From assembly GCA_963995525.1 (NCBI GenBank), contig OZ023218.1, positions 49,890,181 to 49,954,180 of the forward strand: DNA of 64,000 nt, given 5' to 3'. Within the stretch, counting starts at the first letter, position 1. Every line of letters starts with the position of its first letter. A model generated the notes under the pieces. It did no database searches, was not told the origin of the DNA, and worked only from the letters and a program-made list of their open reading frames with translations. Shown piece after piece: positions 33,904-44,491 of the stretch. Source of the stretch: Escarpia spicata (lineage: Eukaryota > Annelida > Polychaeta > Sabellida > Siboglinidae). Made by a program: the position numbers and the translations under genes.

Positions 33904-34644
33904 TTAACTCTTCTCGGCAATGTGTACGAGCCTTTCGAGAGGCGCATCACTCTCAATAGAGCATAGTCTCTGAGTGAATTCATCAGTCAAGGTGGCTATA
34001 AACTGCTCTTTGACCAGTGACATACGACTGCGCATATCGCAATTCGGATATGCCTGACGAGCCAGGTCCAGCAGTTCGTTGGTAAAAACTCGCAACGGCT
34101 CGGTAGCACCCCGTTTGCGTTGCCTAAACCTGCGTAGAGCGACTCCGCTACCGAACTGGCTATACTGCCAGACCAGTGCCGCACGGAGAGAACGGTAGTC
34201 TTTCGGCTGGACGGTATGTATCACCAAACGGTAAGCTTCCCCCACGAGAGCCATCTCCAACTGGAGGGCACGTTGGCCAGCTGTCCAACCGCAAATATCG
34301 GCAATCGTGTCGAAACGATTAAGAAAATTGTCCACTGTGTTGGCATCTTTACTGCCCGAGAACGTCGGCAATTTTGGGCATTTTTCCAATCCGGCGTGCC
34401 ATAGCCGTAACTTGACCTCGTCCGGCGTTAAAGGGTTAACGGGCATTGTTGTGGACGGAACCGCTGGCGTAGGTGGAAACAATTCAGCGTGCGGGGCATC
34501 CTCGAAAGCTCCCGACATATCAATGCGACAGGGTGTTAACCTGTCAACAGTCGAAGGGAACTGAGGCGTAGCATAACGATAGGGGCTGCCCAGCTCAACA
34601 GCCCCCAGCCTTGGGCTTCGATCGGCTGAATGCGCCATTTGCAT
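33904..34644 (-). CDS. Gag (matrix/capsid part) of gypsy element, ending at in-frame TAA
   Basis: About 246 codons from the first ATG at 34,644; the open frame extends to a TTG at 34,656. The central part carries the retrotransposon Gag pattern: KCPKLPTFSGSKDANTVDNF, ICGWTAGQRALQLEMALVG, and SGVALRRFRQRKRGATEPL. It ends HIAEKS and TAA at 33,904; the same frame continues open into the zinc-knuckle region. Length of capsid part is normal for gypsy Gag. Forms the cytoplasmic particle. Confidence 0.9.
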   Translation of the reverse strand: MQMAHSADRSPRLGAVELGSPYRYATPQFPSTVDRLTPCRIDMSGAFEDAPHAELFPPTPAVPSTTMPVNPLTPDEVKLRLWHAGLEKCPKLPTFSGSKDANTVDNFLNRFDTIADICGWTAGQRALQLEMALVGEAYRLVIHTVQPKDYRSLRAALVWQYSQFGSGVALRRFRQRKRGATEPLRVFTNELLDLARQAYPNCDMRSRMSLVKEQFIATLTDEFTQRLCSIESDAPLERLVHIAEKS

Positions 34645-34740
34645 TTGCGAAAACAATTACGAACTTGGATGGAAATAACGAGATAAATCAAGGTTAAAAC
34701 ATGAAACGAACAGTACTTCCCTGTAATGGCTGATGTGACT

Positions 34741-34753
34741 GGTCACGGCACCA
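34741..34753 (-). promoter_or_regulatory. Primer-binding site
   Basis: In element orientation TGGTGCCGTGACC begins one base after the 5' LTR. The first eight bases fit a tRNA ending CGGCACCA (for example tRNA-Phe); the exact tRNA is not settled. Confidence 0.65.
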
Positions 34754-34754
34754 A

Positions 34755-34938
34755 TGTGACATTCTCGTAACGACACGATTTAATAAAGGAAACAGGTTTA
34801 ATCACAAAGCCAACACCGAATACAAAACAGGCAACCCGCGTCACACCTCTCCTCCTCCGCGCTCGTGCACACCGCTCTCCCGTGCCGGAGTCCCGCAGGG
34901 GTGTCACAATTTGTGCAGACAGGGGGATCCATATCACA
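34755..34938 (-). repeat. 5' LTR of gypsy element
   Basis: 184 bp, identical to the copy at 28,080. Followed by ATAC, the second copy of the target duplication. Confidence 0.95.
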
Positions 34939-35030
34939 ATACCAATCATTTCAAATGCATCAACAGTAATTCCATTATTGTCAGTGATGGAATTAAAGTG
35001 AACAGCTAGTCTAGTCGGAAGAGGGGGTAT
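34939..35030 (-). pseudogene. LINE remnant, right part (continues 27,262-28,079)
   Basis: The minus strand reads LAVHFNSITDNNGITVDAFE and then MIGI, the region just before RT. Removing the LTR element and one target copy joins this in frame to IINELSCNKSPGLDG. It ends at the border of the next transposon (35,031). Confidence 0.85.
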
Positions 35031-35180
35031 CGTGCACCCCCTGGAAATCAACTTCTAATCGGCGTCTTTAGTTCGAAAAAAAATGCGTAGAAAACGATGA
35101 GCTATGTCAAAAAGTCGTCTGGATGTCCCACGTAGCATTTTTATGCAAATCAGTGCCGCCATTACCGGAAAAATCTATAT
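35031..35180 (+). repeat. Left terminal inverted repeat
   Basis: Matches the reverse complement of 38,390-38,542. A related subterminal direct copy (ATGCAAATTCGTGCCGTCAT) sits near 35,298. Confidence 0.87.
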
Positions 35181-35513
35181 TTCAGCCAATATTGCAGATA
35201 ACTGAACAAATAAGGTGTCTAGACACATGTTTTGAGGGTCAAAGATCATAATAAAACTATTCTTGAAGTGACCACACGTGTTCGTGGCATATTAGTATGC
35301 AAATTCGTGCCGTCATTACCGAAAAATCTATTAAAAAAATATATATTGCAGATAAGTTGAGAGAGGGTTTTTGAGGGCAGTAATAAAATAAATTGTTATT
35401 TTTGCGATCACAGGTCAAGGTCACGTGCTAGGGGGGGGGGGGGGGGCAATTCAATGTGTTTTAATTTATTAACTTATTTATTGAAGTAGGTAATAACAGA
35501 ACAGAAGACGTCT

Positions 35514-37669
35514 TCAAACATTGCAAGGGAAGTGTTCTCCTCTATCAGATCCATCACTCATCATCGCTTTCAACGAAACCGTCAAAGTCAAACTCGTCCT
35601 CTTCTTCCTCTTCCTCCTCCTCCTCCTCCTCCTCCTCCTCCTCCTCCTTCTTTGAGGGTTTCGTCGAGGTGATCTCGATTGCAAGACTGGGTCATGTTGA
35701 GTAGCGCAGCGGGGTCTGTGATGGGGATGTTCTCCTCCTCGGCGAATCGCTCCAATAACAGCCTCTCCATTGGGTAGGGCTTTCAAATAGACTCCCAGAT
35801 CGAATGTATTCAGAACCCACTTCTGACCCAACTCAGGCGTGGCTACCTCCGAGCGCTTCAGTAGCTCGCGAACAACTGTGTTGTCAATGATCGGTTGATG
35901 GATGGGCTTGAAGTAGTCCACTGTTGATTTTCTGGGCGGGGGAGTCCCGGTTGGAGAGATTAAGCCCCGTAGTCCAGGCACGGGCTGCTTGCCGCTGCTT
36001 CCGATATACCTGCTGAAGAGCCATACATAGTACTCTTGCATCTTAGTAGCATAGACGGCGTCGTTCTCTGCAGGGGGTGTGAATTATGAGCCATCGCGAA
36101 ACTTTGGGCCAACGCGAGTGAAATGCAAGGGTGGGAGAGTGTCTGGTTTGTTGACATTCAGGTTGCGCTGTTGCTACTTGTCAATGATAGGCAGCGTTCG
36201 GACTTTGGGGCTCTCGAACCCAGGCCTGACCTCCTGCACCATGATTCCCCATCACTGTTGACAATGTTGCTGCCGTGCACATTCGTAGTGGTTTTATTCA
36301 AGTTCTCCCACTCACAGTGGAATACGACGTTGCCGCGTCCCGTCACGATTTGGGACGTCAGATAGGTTGAGACGTCGTCCTGGGCCTTGGCCAGGGCAGT
36401 TTCCAACTGTAAGCCAAAATGGTAGCCCTCAGAGTTGCCAAGCCTGTGCAATATCATGGTGAGCTGCTTGCTTCGGAACAAGTGCCTGACAGTCAAACAG
36501 AGAAACACGTGTTTTGGTAACTTACATTTTCCCTCCGACACTGCACGGCACAGGTCTTGCCCTTTGGAGAATACCAGACGCTTCATCTCTTCGCTCGTCT
36601 CCACGCCTTTCTTGCCGGTCATAACCATGCTGAGGAACGGCATGAGGTCTGGAGGTAGGAGCTTTTCAGGACTGAGCTCCATGTCGTCGGCTGTTGGCGG
36701 CCACGGTAGGCCTTCGGACTCTCTGAAAGCCCATAGAATATTACGACGAAGAAAGAGAGCGACGTCTTGGTACTTGTATGCGCTTCCGAGATGGAATAAA
36801 TGGCATCAGCTTTGTCGTGATCGACCTTCGTACAGTAGACATGGTTCTTGATAAGGTCATTCTGTAGGCGTTTCAGTAGTTTCTTAGCGCGATAGGCCGA
36901 GCTCTCGTATCCATTCCGTTTCAGTTCGACGACATAGAGCAAGCGCAAGGAAGATAACCGTAGGACATCTCTCTGGTGGACGACATGAGTCCGAATGTGC
37001 TCCAGTACCGAGACGAGCGCCTTCTTGTGGGCGGCTGACATGCGAGCATGCTCGGTATCCTTTGCTCTTTCGGCTCTGCGAATCCCGCGATCGTAGTTAG
37101 CGAACGCTGTGCGGAAAGATCTCAAGCATGATGAATGGTGTTTGGCCTCAGCAGCAAAGAGGTCTTTGTTTTTCACCTGTCGATGCAGTCGAACTAGACC
37201 CATTTTCTCGGCCGTGATTCGAGTAGCTCCCATGTATTTTCTCTGTTCTTCCAAGACGAGAAGTCTCCAGCTCGTTCAGTTTTGCGATCACCATCTTTGA
37301 TCTCTACTTTGTCACAGAAAATGCACTCTGGTGGGAAGATGGGTCCAGCGGAACCCGCTGAAGACAATGTACGAGGGGGGTGATGCCATTGCGAGGTGGA
37401 TGCTTCGGGTTCTGTGTCATCTCCCAGAAGATTTAACAATATTTACCAGTAAAGCGCTGATAACACTGACGGTGACACCTAGCACTTTCCAGGTCATCGG
37501 GGAGAGTTGCAGGGATCCGGTCGCAAACTGATTGCATACGATATGGGGACTCACTGAGAGGTGTAAAACGACCATGATCAGACATGGATAGCACGTGAAG
37601 GATGCATGTATGCGGAGAGTGTTTGGAAGCTGCAGGATCTGCGCTCCGGTCACTTTTTCTTTTGGGCAT
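35514..37669 (-). pseudogene. Frameshifted transposon protein with Cys/His zinc-binding motifs
   Basis: Collinear pieces in changing frames. 37,669-37,433: start MPKRKSDRSADPAASKH and a cysteine motif RCHRQCYQRFTGKYC. 37,400-37,194: FPPECIFCDKVEIKDG. 37,254-36,750: LFAAEAKHHSSCLRSFRTAF, a basic helical segment. 36,682-36,158: HVFLCLTVRHLFRSKQL and HRLGNSEGYHFGLQLETALA. 36,041-35,700: STVDYFKPIHQPIIDNTVV and VLNTFDLGVYLKALPNGE. The order (CHxxCYxxFT, CIFCxK, AEAxxHxSC, TFDLxxYxKA) recalls, from memory, unnamed proteins common in marine invertebrate genomes. A catalytic triad could not be located. At least four frame changes make it inactive; the end is disturbed by a TCC repeat. Confidence 0.72.
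35603..35648. repeat. (TCC)n trinucleotide repeat
   Basis: Continuous TCC/TTCC units inside the decayed transposon ORF. Confidence 0.9.
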
Positions 37670-37965
37670 GATGACTTAATGTCCACTTCTACCACCACTG
37701 TTTATCTGGAATGGGAAATACAAGTCACAAAACATTAACATAACAGCATTTGTCAATTTATTTGCAATACAGGTAAAAATTTACTTATTTTCGTAATGCT
37801 GGCACTTTAGAATTGATATGTTAACATGTTACAGTGATCTTTGCTGGAATAACAGTTCATAAATATACGTATTATTTTCATTTCCATATAGAATTGTAAT
37901 GTGTTTTTTTCTGGGGAATCTGGCCAAAACAAAGTGATATATCGGTGAAATAACAGCTGCTGCTG

Positions 37966-38027
37966 CTGTGTGTGTGTGTGTGCGTGCGTGCGTGCGTGTG
38001 GGTGTGTGTGTGTGTGGGTGTGTGTGT

Positions 38028-38100
<73 letters not shown>

Positions 38101-38275
38101 TGTGTGTGTGTGTGTGTGTGTGGGTGTGTGTGTGTGTGTGTGTGTGGGTGTGTGTGTGTGTGTGTGTGGGTGTGTGTGTGTGTGTGTGTGTGTGGGTGTG
38201 TGTGTGTGTGTGTGTGTGGGTGTGTGTGTGTGTGTGTGTGGGTGTGTGTGTGTGTGTGTGTGCGTGCGTGCGTGC

Positions 38276-38306
<31 letters not shown>

Positions 38307-38317
38307 TGTGTGTGTGT
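37966..38317. repeat. Long (GT)n array with periodic GG interruptions
   Basis: About 350 bp of GT with GGGTGT interruptions every 14-30 bp and GTGC units at both ends. It gives long Cys/Val or His/Thr frames in all phases; none is a gene. Confidence 0.95.
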
Positions 38318-38389
38318 CAAGCATCCAGAACGCGACCTTTCCAGTGTGATCAGTTATCTGCAAAATTGGCTGATATATAGTGAAACATA

Positions 38390-38542
38390 GATTTTTCTAT
38401 TTTTTTCGGTAATGGCGGCACTGATTTGCATAAAAATGATACGTGGGACATCCGGACGACTTTGTAACATAGCTCATCGTTTTCTACGCATTTTTGCATA
38501 TCTATAGACGCCGATTAGAAGTTGACTTCCGGGTGGTGCACG
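38390..38542 (-). repeat. Right terminal inverted repeat
   Basis: Reverse complement of the left end at 35,031-35,180. Confidence 0.87.
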
Positions 38543-38775
38543 TTGACCTTATTGTTCTATTGGTCATTAAAAATATAAATAATTAACTAACGATCCTTCT
38601 TAATACACAACTATAAATATGAAATTCACATATAATTTATAGTTGTAATCAATTGTTAAATAATCGTTATGTAATTATACTTCCAACTTGACGAACATTT
38701 TCATGAATTAATAATTATTTAGGAGCGTGGTGACGATGCACTCGGAGAAGAGGTCGACTTAACACTACCCTAAGA

Positions 38776-39020
38776 GACACCATTCAGATGGACACCGGTC
38801 TCAGTGAGATTTATCTGGCTTACACAATGACAGACACCATTCAGAGGGACACCGGTCTCAGTGGGACTTCTCTGGCTGATACAATGACAGACACCATTCT
38901 GAGGGACACCGGCCTCAGTGGGACTTCTCTAGCTGACAAAATGACAGACTCCATTCAGAGGAACACCGGTCTCAGTGGGACTTCTCTAGCTGACACTATG
39001 ACAGACACCATACAGAGATC
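38776..39020. repeat. 57-bp minisatellite, about 4.3 units
   Basis: Units at 38,776, 38,833, 38,890, 38,947 and a partial one from 39,004. The 57-bp period is a multiple of three, so one frame stays open with the repeat GLSGTSLADTMTD. No start, splice or domain evidence for a gene. Confidence 0.92.
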
Positions 39021-39130
39021 ATGTCACTACGTAGGTGGATGACATACGTAAGTAAGATGGTGCGAGGAATTTTGGAAAACAAATATAATATAATGTAATA
39101 ACTATGACCCTGTTTTCTATCAAGTTTCAC

Positions 39131-39222
39131 AATATATATATATATATACATAAATGTATATATATGATATATATGATATATATATATATATATAATATAT
39201 ATATAATTACTATATATGTAAT

Positions 39223-39260
<38 letters not shown>
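39131..39260. repeat. (TA)n microsatellite
   Basis: Long interrupted TA dinucleotide run. Confidence 0.93.
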
Positions 39261-39262
<2 letters not shown>

Positions 39263-40473
39263 CTTGTGAAACAGTGTTGAAAAGGCAAAGTTTGACAGGA
39301 GGTCACGTGCGTTAGTTTGATTGCGACGTAGGCAAACAGCGATACAGACAGTTCCCCCGCCTACCGCGTGGCGCTATTGTTGTATCTAGCAAAATGCCCG
39401 TCTCCTGACTGGATGCTTGATAGTTAATAGTCTTGAAAGAAATGTTTACAAAATGTTAGAAAACACGCAGCATCGTTACATAAACACCATAACGCGCTCG
39501 CAGACACTGGCGGTGTTTGTTCAAAATAACAAATGTCGGAGAGAGTGTAAAGTTCACATCCATCGATAGGTCGTAGTAGTGATAGAGTAGACTTGTCAAA
39601 TCATATTCGTATTGCTGTGCTATTGGCATGAGAGTAGACATAAACATACTGCGTCAGCGTCTACTTCATGTTGCCAGGTTCATAACGCAGAACCGTTTTC
39701 AAGAAATATTTGCAACGTGCGCATGGTTCCTGCGATTGTCAGGTTACGTTTTACATATTATGCGCACATTATGTTGCACGTTCCGATTTATTTACCCCTT
39801 ACCCCATAAAAGTTGAGAATTTTTACATAATTTTTATAAGGGGTATTTTGAAAAGATGTAGGTTTTACGTCGTATTCTTGGGGTCGTAAACCCATGAAAG
39901 TTTAGCGCTCGTTGTTCAAGCCGACTAAGAGGAAAATGCAAACGTAAGCTAGATTATAAGTGTACATATATTATGGCCACACGAACGCCATATACTGCAC
40001 ATGCGGGGAACGACTCGGATGCCAGAATAAAAGCGACGTACTGGATCCATGGATCGTAGCTACAATTTTGGGCGCCGCCAGTGGTTCCCTCTGGTGAATC
40101 GGTCTAAATCAGGAATGTTTTATAAAATCACCAGCCTCGAAGGGGCGCCACCGTTTGACGTTCTCACAACTGCTTGGACAAGAAGTTCTGCACTTCCTAA
40201 TATTACAGAAACAAGCATGTAATTAGAGTATCCATGGCAACGTTGACTTTAAGTAGTTAACGAATTCTCGCTATAGCATACAGCGCTTCGTACAAACAGT
40301 AACGTTTAGTTGGGTTTAACAAAAGTCTCAGCAGGGACTTGATAGCAACACAATGCAAACCTTTGGTATATTGACATTGTATTAAATGTTAACGTGGTCG
40401 TTTGTATAACAGGCAATAGTCTCATAAAAGTACCTTCATAATTTGTTATATGTTAACATTCTCATTTCATCCG

Positions 40474-41212
40474 AATTAGTTCAACTACTCATGATCATAA
40501 CACCATGACGAATTAGTCCAACTACTCATGATCATAACACCATGACGAATTAGTCCAACTACTCATGATCATAACACCATGACGAATTAGTCCAACTACT
40601 CATGATCATAACACCATGACGAATTAGTCCAACTACTCATGATCATAACACCATGACGAATTAGTCCAACTACTCATGATCATAACACCATGACGAATTA
40701 ATACAACTACTCATGATCATAACACCATGACGAATTAGTCCAACTACTCATGATCATAACACCATGACGAATTAGTCCAACTACTCATGATCATAATACC
40801 ATGACGAATTAGTCCAACTACTCATGATCATAACACCATGACGAATTAATACAACTACTCATGATCATAACACCATGACGAATTAGTCCAACTACTCGTG
40901 ATCATAACACCATGACGAATTAGTCCAACTACTCGTGATCATAACACCATGACGAATTAGTTCAACTACTCGTGAACATAACACCATGACGAATTAGTCC
41001 AACTACTCATGATCATAACAACATGACGAATTAGTTCAACTACTCATGATCATAACACCATGACGAATTAGTTCAACTACTCATGATCATAACACCATGA
41101 CGAATTAGTCCAACTATTCATGATCATAACACCATGACGAATTAGTCCAACTACTCATGATCATAACACCATGACGAATTAGTCCAACTACTCATGATCA
41201 TAACACCATGAC
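40474..41212. repeat. 37-bp minisatellite, about 20 units
   Basis: Unit begins GAATTAGTCCAACTACTCAT and ends CACCATGAC. Most units differ by 0-3 bases, showing recent homogenisation. Unique sequence follows from 41,213. Confidence 0.96.
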
Positions 41213-42060
41213 GCGCGTCCGACAGACTTAGTTTTATTTACAGTATGGTGACAACACATGTTGTCATAGGTTTTTAAAGTAAAACGAATGAAGCAACTAC
41301 AAACTTCCATGTCATGTATTTCACGAAATTACACTCGACGTATTCATCATATATAACGATTACAAATGCGCTAATTCGGATAGTGACTATTGATGTGACA
41401 ATTGATCCGAATGACCATCTGTCGCTGGCCGCATTGTCCATACACAATGACCCACATACTGTGAATGTCCACTGGCCTCTCAAATTCCCTTCCCGTTGTA
41501 CCCAAATCGATATCATATCAAGCCAGGTGACACAAGTGGCTTTGCAATGTTAGCAGCAATCATAACAGTTTCTGTTCCGAAGACATCCGTTTGGGAGCAA
41601 CTGTGTCCTGCTCTATGCAAAAGGTGAGCTGGCGTTTGTATGTTAACGTTTTCCTCCTAGACGATCTACATATGGGTTGCCAAACTTTCACGAATTAATC
41701 TACAACCCTTTCGAAGAAATGTAACGCCTTAATTTAGTTTTCGAAACTCGACGCTGGTTTTAGGGTACATGTCGTACCGTATCTATAAAGAGTCAAAGCC
41801 CACTCTGGACCTTGGGGGAATTTTAAAAACTATCAAACTACGAACTACTCTAGCGGCCTGCTAAATGTGAAAGTTTTCTGTTGCTTCTGGTGTATGGTGT
41901 GCTTGTCGACGCTTTCTCGGTGTCTTTCTTGGGTTCTTTACGTCACAAGGTAAACTGACTGTTACAAAACTATAATTGTTACTAATTTTGAACCACCCAG
42001 TCTGATGAACCTCCTCAATTGAATATCAGGCTACATAACAATTGATCGTTGTCTGTGTAG

Positions 42061-44417
42061 ATGGACCGCCACGCTATGCCGACCGTGCCGGCGCTGGTGC
42101 TGTGTTCGCTGATCATTGGGTTTTTGGTCAGTCCGGTGGTCAGTGACGGGGGTTGTGCCGCCGTGGAGAGGTTTGACGAGGCTCTGGACAATACCGTCCC
42201 TCCGGCCACTCTCATCCAAGAGTACGTCGACATCGACTCGGCCTCCGACTGCTTCATGCGGTGTTGTTCGCTCGAGCAAGGTACGCGTGCCGTCAGGAAT
42301 TGGCCTACCCACCACGTGACCGGTTGCCTAGCAAAACCTCCGTGAAGCCATCAAAATGGATGCCGAATACGTGATGCGTTCGTGCATTCCGTCGTATATG
42401 TTGTTAAAATTCCCACCCCAGAAGTATTTCTTTATGACAAAAACACACAAGTAAACGTTTTTAAAATGACAAGTGTATCCGGGAATGTTTGCTTTATGCT
42501 ATGTCTGGCAGCAATAGTAATGTAATTCACGTAGAAAATATATACACTTTATCAAGATTGCTGGCAAAGGCAACGGCAAAGCCTGACGGAGGTCACGCAC
42601 AAAATGTTGATTATGACGTACGCAAACCGGGACGTACTGGATACACCAGTTGATACACAGTGCAGTTATACCTTACTACTAAGGTCACCCTCGGGACTGG
42701 GCCAAAGTGATCTGAATGACGAGGTGACAGTATTAGCTAGAATAATATTGTATTTGCTGTTACATAACTAATTTTGGACAATCTGTGGGTGACCTTAATT
42801 GGGAGGTAGTCGTATTACAGGGGTGACCGCAATGTGAGGTTCGACAGTACACTAAAACCTGGTTATAGCGAACGTCGTTGGGACTAGACAATGTGTTCTT
42901 TGCGGGTGCCGTTATGGAGAAGTTTCTTATTAATTTCCCGGTGCGGATATTATCGTTTATTCGTTCACGCATTCACATGAGACAAACGCATTGTTGAACT
43001 TTTTATAACAATAATATTAATAAAATACAATGTTTATAATTTCTAGCGCCTTATAATAAACAAACTTTTTGCTCTATGGTGCCTTAAATCATATTAATAT
43101 TCAGAGTAGAATTAGTATGTACACGAAAAAAGTATGAATAAACGCACGCATGGCTGCGTGTGTAATTGTGTGTGTGCGCATGTGTGCATGTTGCGAGTGT
43201 ACGAAATTGCGTGTGTGCGTGGGTGTGTGAGTGCGTATATGTCATCAGTCAGGTCAATGGTATCAATGAGTTCAGCAGTAGACCCTTTGTCCAAGGAATA
43301 CATTGCACTAGTAGTGTCACGTTTGGGTAGCGGCGACGATGATGATATTGTAATTTATCAGTGTTCTAGTTCAAGTTGTCTCCAGTACTCGGCAACGTCT
43401 ACTAACTGACTAGTCTGTAGATATATTGTAGCTAGAATGTTATGATCTTACAAGGTCTCATTCAACTAGTCAGCCTTTTTCAGAACATTATCGAGCCGAT
43501 CTTTCTATGCTGGCACTGAGGGTGGCCACTGCAAGGATGCATGTCGTCCTCAGTCGTACTTTTACGTCCCAAAACTGAGACGGGACCTGCAGTAACGTGG
43601 TCTCCGAGTTTGACGGATACACAGTCCCCATTGTTGAGAGCCAGGTTTTGTTACATCAAATATCATCCATGCCCGGTCCGGGATTCGAACTCAGAGCCCT
43701 GGTATGACATACGGTTGTGCTATACACAACACCACCGCACTCTCTCTTCCAATTAACACTCTGTATTGTATTCACTTTTCAGACGGCTGCAACACGGCTT
43801 CTTTCATGGCATACGGCGACAGGAATGTATGCGTCGTGGCCCGCTGCATCCCGTATGACAGCTGTATCTGGATTCCCTTTCCCGATGCCGTCTCCGCAGT
43901 AATCGAACGTCAAGCCAACGACCCTTCGTCGGTGAAGAACACGACCGACTCCGACACCAGTAGCAGGGAAGGTGGTACCGACTCGAGCGGAAGTGACGAT
44001 GCCACAGTCCACACCACTACAGCCGCAAATATCCAGGGCGATAGCGACCTCCTCATGCAAAAGACCGATTCAAATCCTTCGGAAGAACACACAAATGACG
44101 AGGACCTGCGCAGCAATGAAAGTGACGAAGAAGCTGGATATTTTGACGATGCAACCGGCTATGACAGCGATTACGAAACGGGAAGTGACGCAGACGGGAG
44201 AGCGAAAACACCGGAAGTGAAGTCGCACGAAAAGCCGCACAGGTCGGCGTGGCATGAGGTTTTCAATAAGCCTTTAGTATCAATAGTTTCCGGTATTGTC
44301 GTTATCTTCTTCCTCGCCGTGGTTGTCTTTCTCGTTCGCTATCTGGTAGGCATGCACGAGAGGGCGGTTTATAAGCCACTAATTGACCGCTTCATGACCG
44401 TGTCTTACAGTGATTAG
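42061..44417 (+). CDS. Type I membrane protein with eight-cysteine MANEC/MANSC-type domain, two exons
   Basis: Exon 1 42,061-42,280 (ATG; donor AAG|GTACGC), exon 2 43,783-44,417 (acceptor TTCACTTTTCAG; stop TAG). The intron is phase 1 and the spliced frame gives 284 residues. Signal peptide about 1-29. The cysteine pattern GGC, SDCFMRCC, then DGCNTASF across the splice, NVCVVARC and DSCIW gives eight cysteines spaced as in MANEC/MANSC domains of HAI-1-like surface proteins. An acidic Ser/Thr-rich stalk follows (about 115-235), then one membrane segment (SIVSGIVVIFFLAVVVFLV) and a tail of about 30 residues ending DRFMTVSYSD. Probably a cell-surface protein; ligand unknown. The domain call rests on cysteine spacing. 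A dispersed repeat lies in the intron, and a 49-bp minisatellite begins 75 bp after the stop. Confidence 0.8.
42300..42680 (+). repeat. Dispersed repeat (copy in the MANEC-gene intron)
   Basis: About 370 bp matching, with moderate divergence, the reverse complement of 58,158-58,530. Shared segments include GTATTTCTTTATGACAA and TGACGGAGGTCACGC. A shorter third copy is at about 39,275-39,350. No coding sequence; family unknown. Confidence 0.75.
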
Positions 44418-44491
44418 CGTGTAAACGTTTGAAAAAACTTAATCTGCATATCATTTAAACCGACTTTGTTGGTTCCTTATATTATAATATA

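Larger units (their letters stand above)
28080..34938 (-). mobile_element. Nearly intact Ty3/gypsy LTR retrotransposon (young insertion)
   Basis: The element is 6,859 bp with two 184-bp LTRs that I find identical base for base (28,080-28,263 and 34,755-34,938). In element orientation they start TGTGATATGG and end GAATGTCACA. The target duplication is ATAC, or AATAC if the terminal base is shared. It is inserted in a LINE: rejoining the flanks restores a continuous LINE frame. Order in element orientation: 5' LTR, primer-binding site, Gag, nucleocapsid, Pol, about 1.2 kb without an open frame on this strand, polypurine tract, 3' LTR. No envelope-like frame was found. Coding parts are open except for one in-frame stop between capsid and nucleocapsid. 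Confidence 0.95.
35031..38542 (-). mobile_element. DNA transposon with about 150-bp terminal inverted repeats, superfamily not assigned
   Basis: The left end starts CGTGCACCCCCTGGAA and the right end is its inverted counterpart starting CGTGCACCACCCGGAA. The match continues about 150 bp through TCAACTTCTAATCGGCGTCT and GCAAATCAGTGCCGCCATTA, with scattered differences. A decayed protein-coding region lies between, on the minus strand, with a long GT array near its 5' side. I see no clear target duplication; the left border lies directly on the LINE remnant. Length 3.5 kb. Confidence 0.82.
38543..42060. other. Minisatellite-rich intergenic region
   Basis: Contains a 57-bp array, a TA microsatellite, a partial dispersed repeat (about 39,275-39,350) and a 37-bp array. 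A plus-strand frame near 41,314-41,553 looks non-repetitive but has no recognised domain. Confidence 0.5.

Noticed and set aside
37829..38390. Long His/Thr, Cys/Val and similar open frames over the GT array
   Set aside because: They are open in all frames only because the dinucleotide repeat lacks stops. The same holds for the GA frames at 57,404-57,914 and the GTTAT frame at 2,808-3,065.
38788..39042. Repeat protein with 19-residue units (GLSGTSLADTMTD type)
   Set aside because: It follows from a 57-bp minisatellite whose period is a multiple of three. No start context, splice sites or domain.
40474..41212. CRISPR-like array
   Set aside because: The 37-bp units are directly tandem with no unique spacers, in an animal genome; it is a minisatellite. 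The same applies to the arrays at 44,492, 49,669 and 63,720.
41274..41553. About 80-codon open frames on both strands
   Set aside because: Plus-strand composition looks protein-like, but there is no motif, convincing start, acceptor or partner exon.
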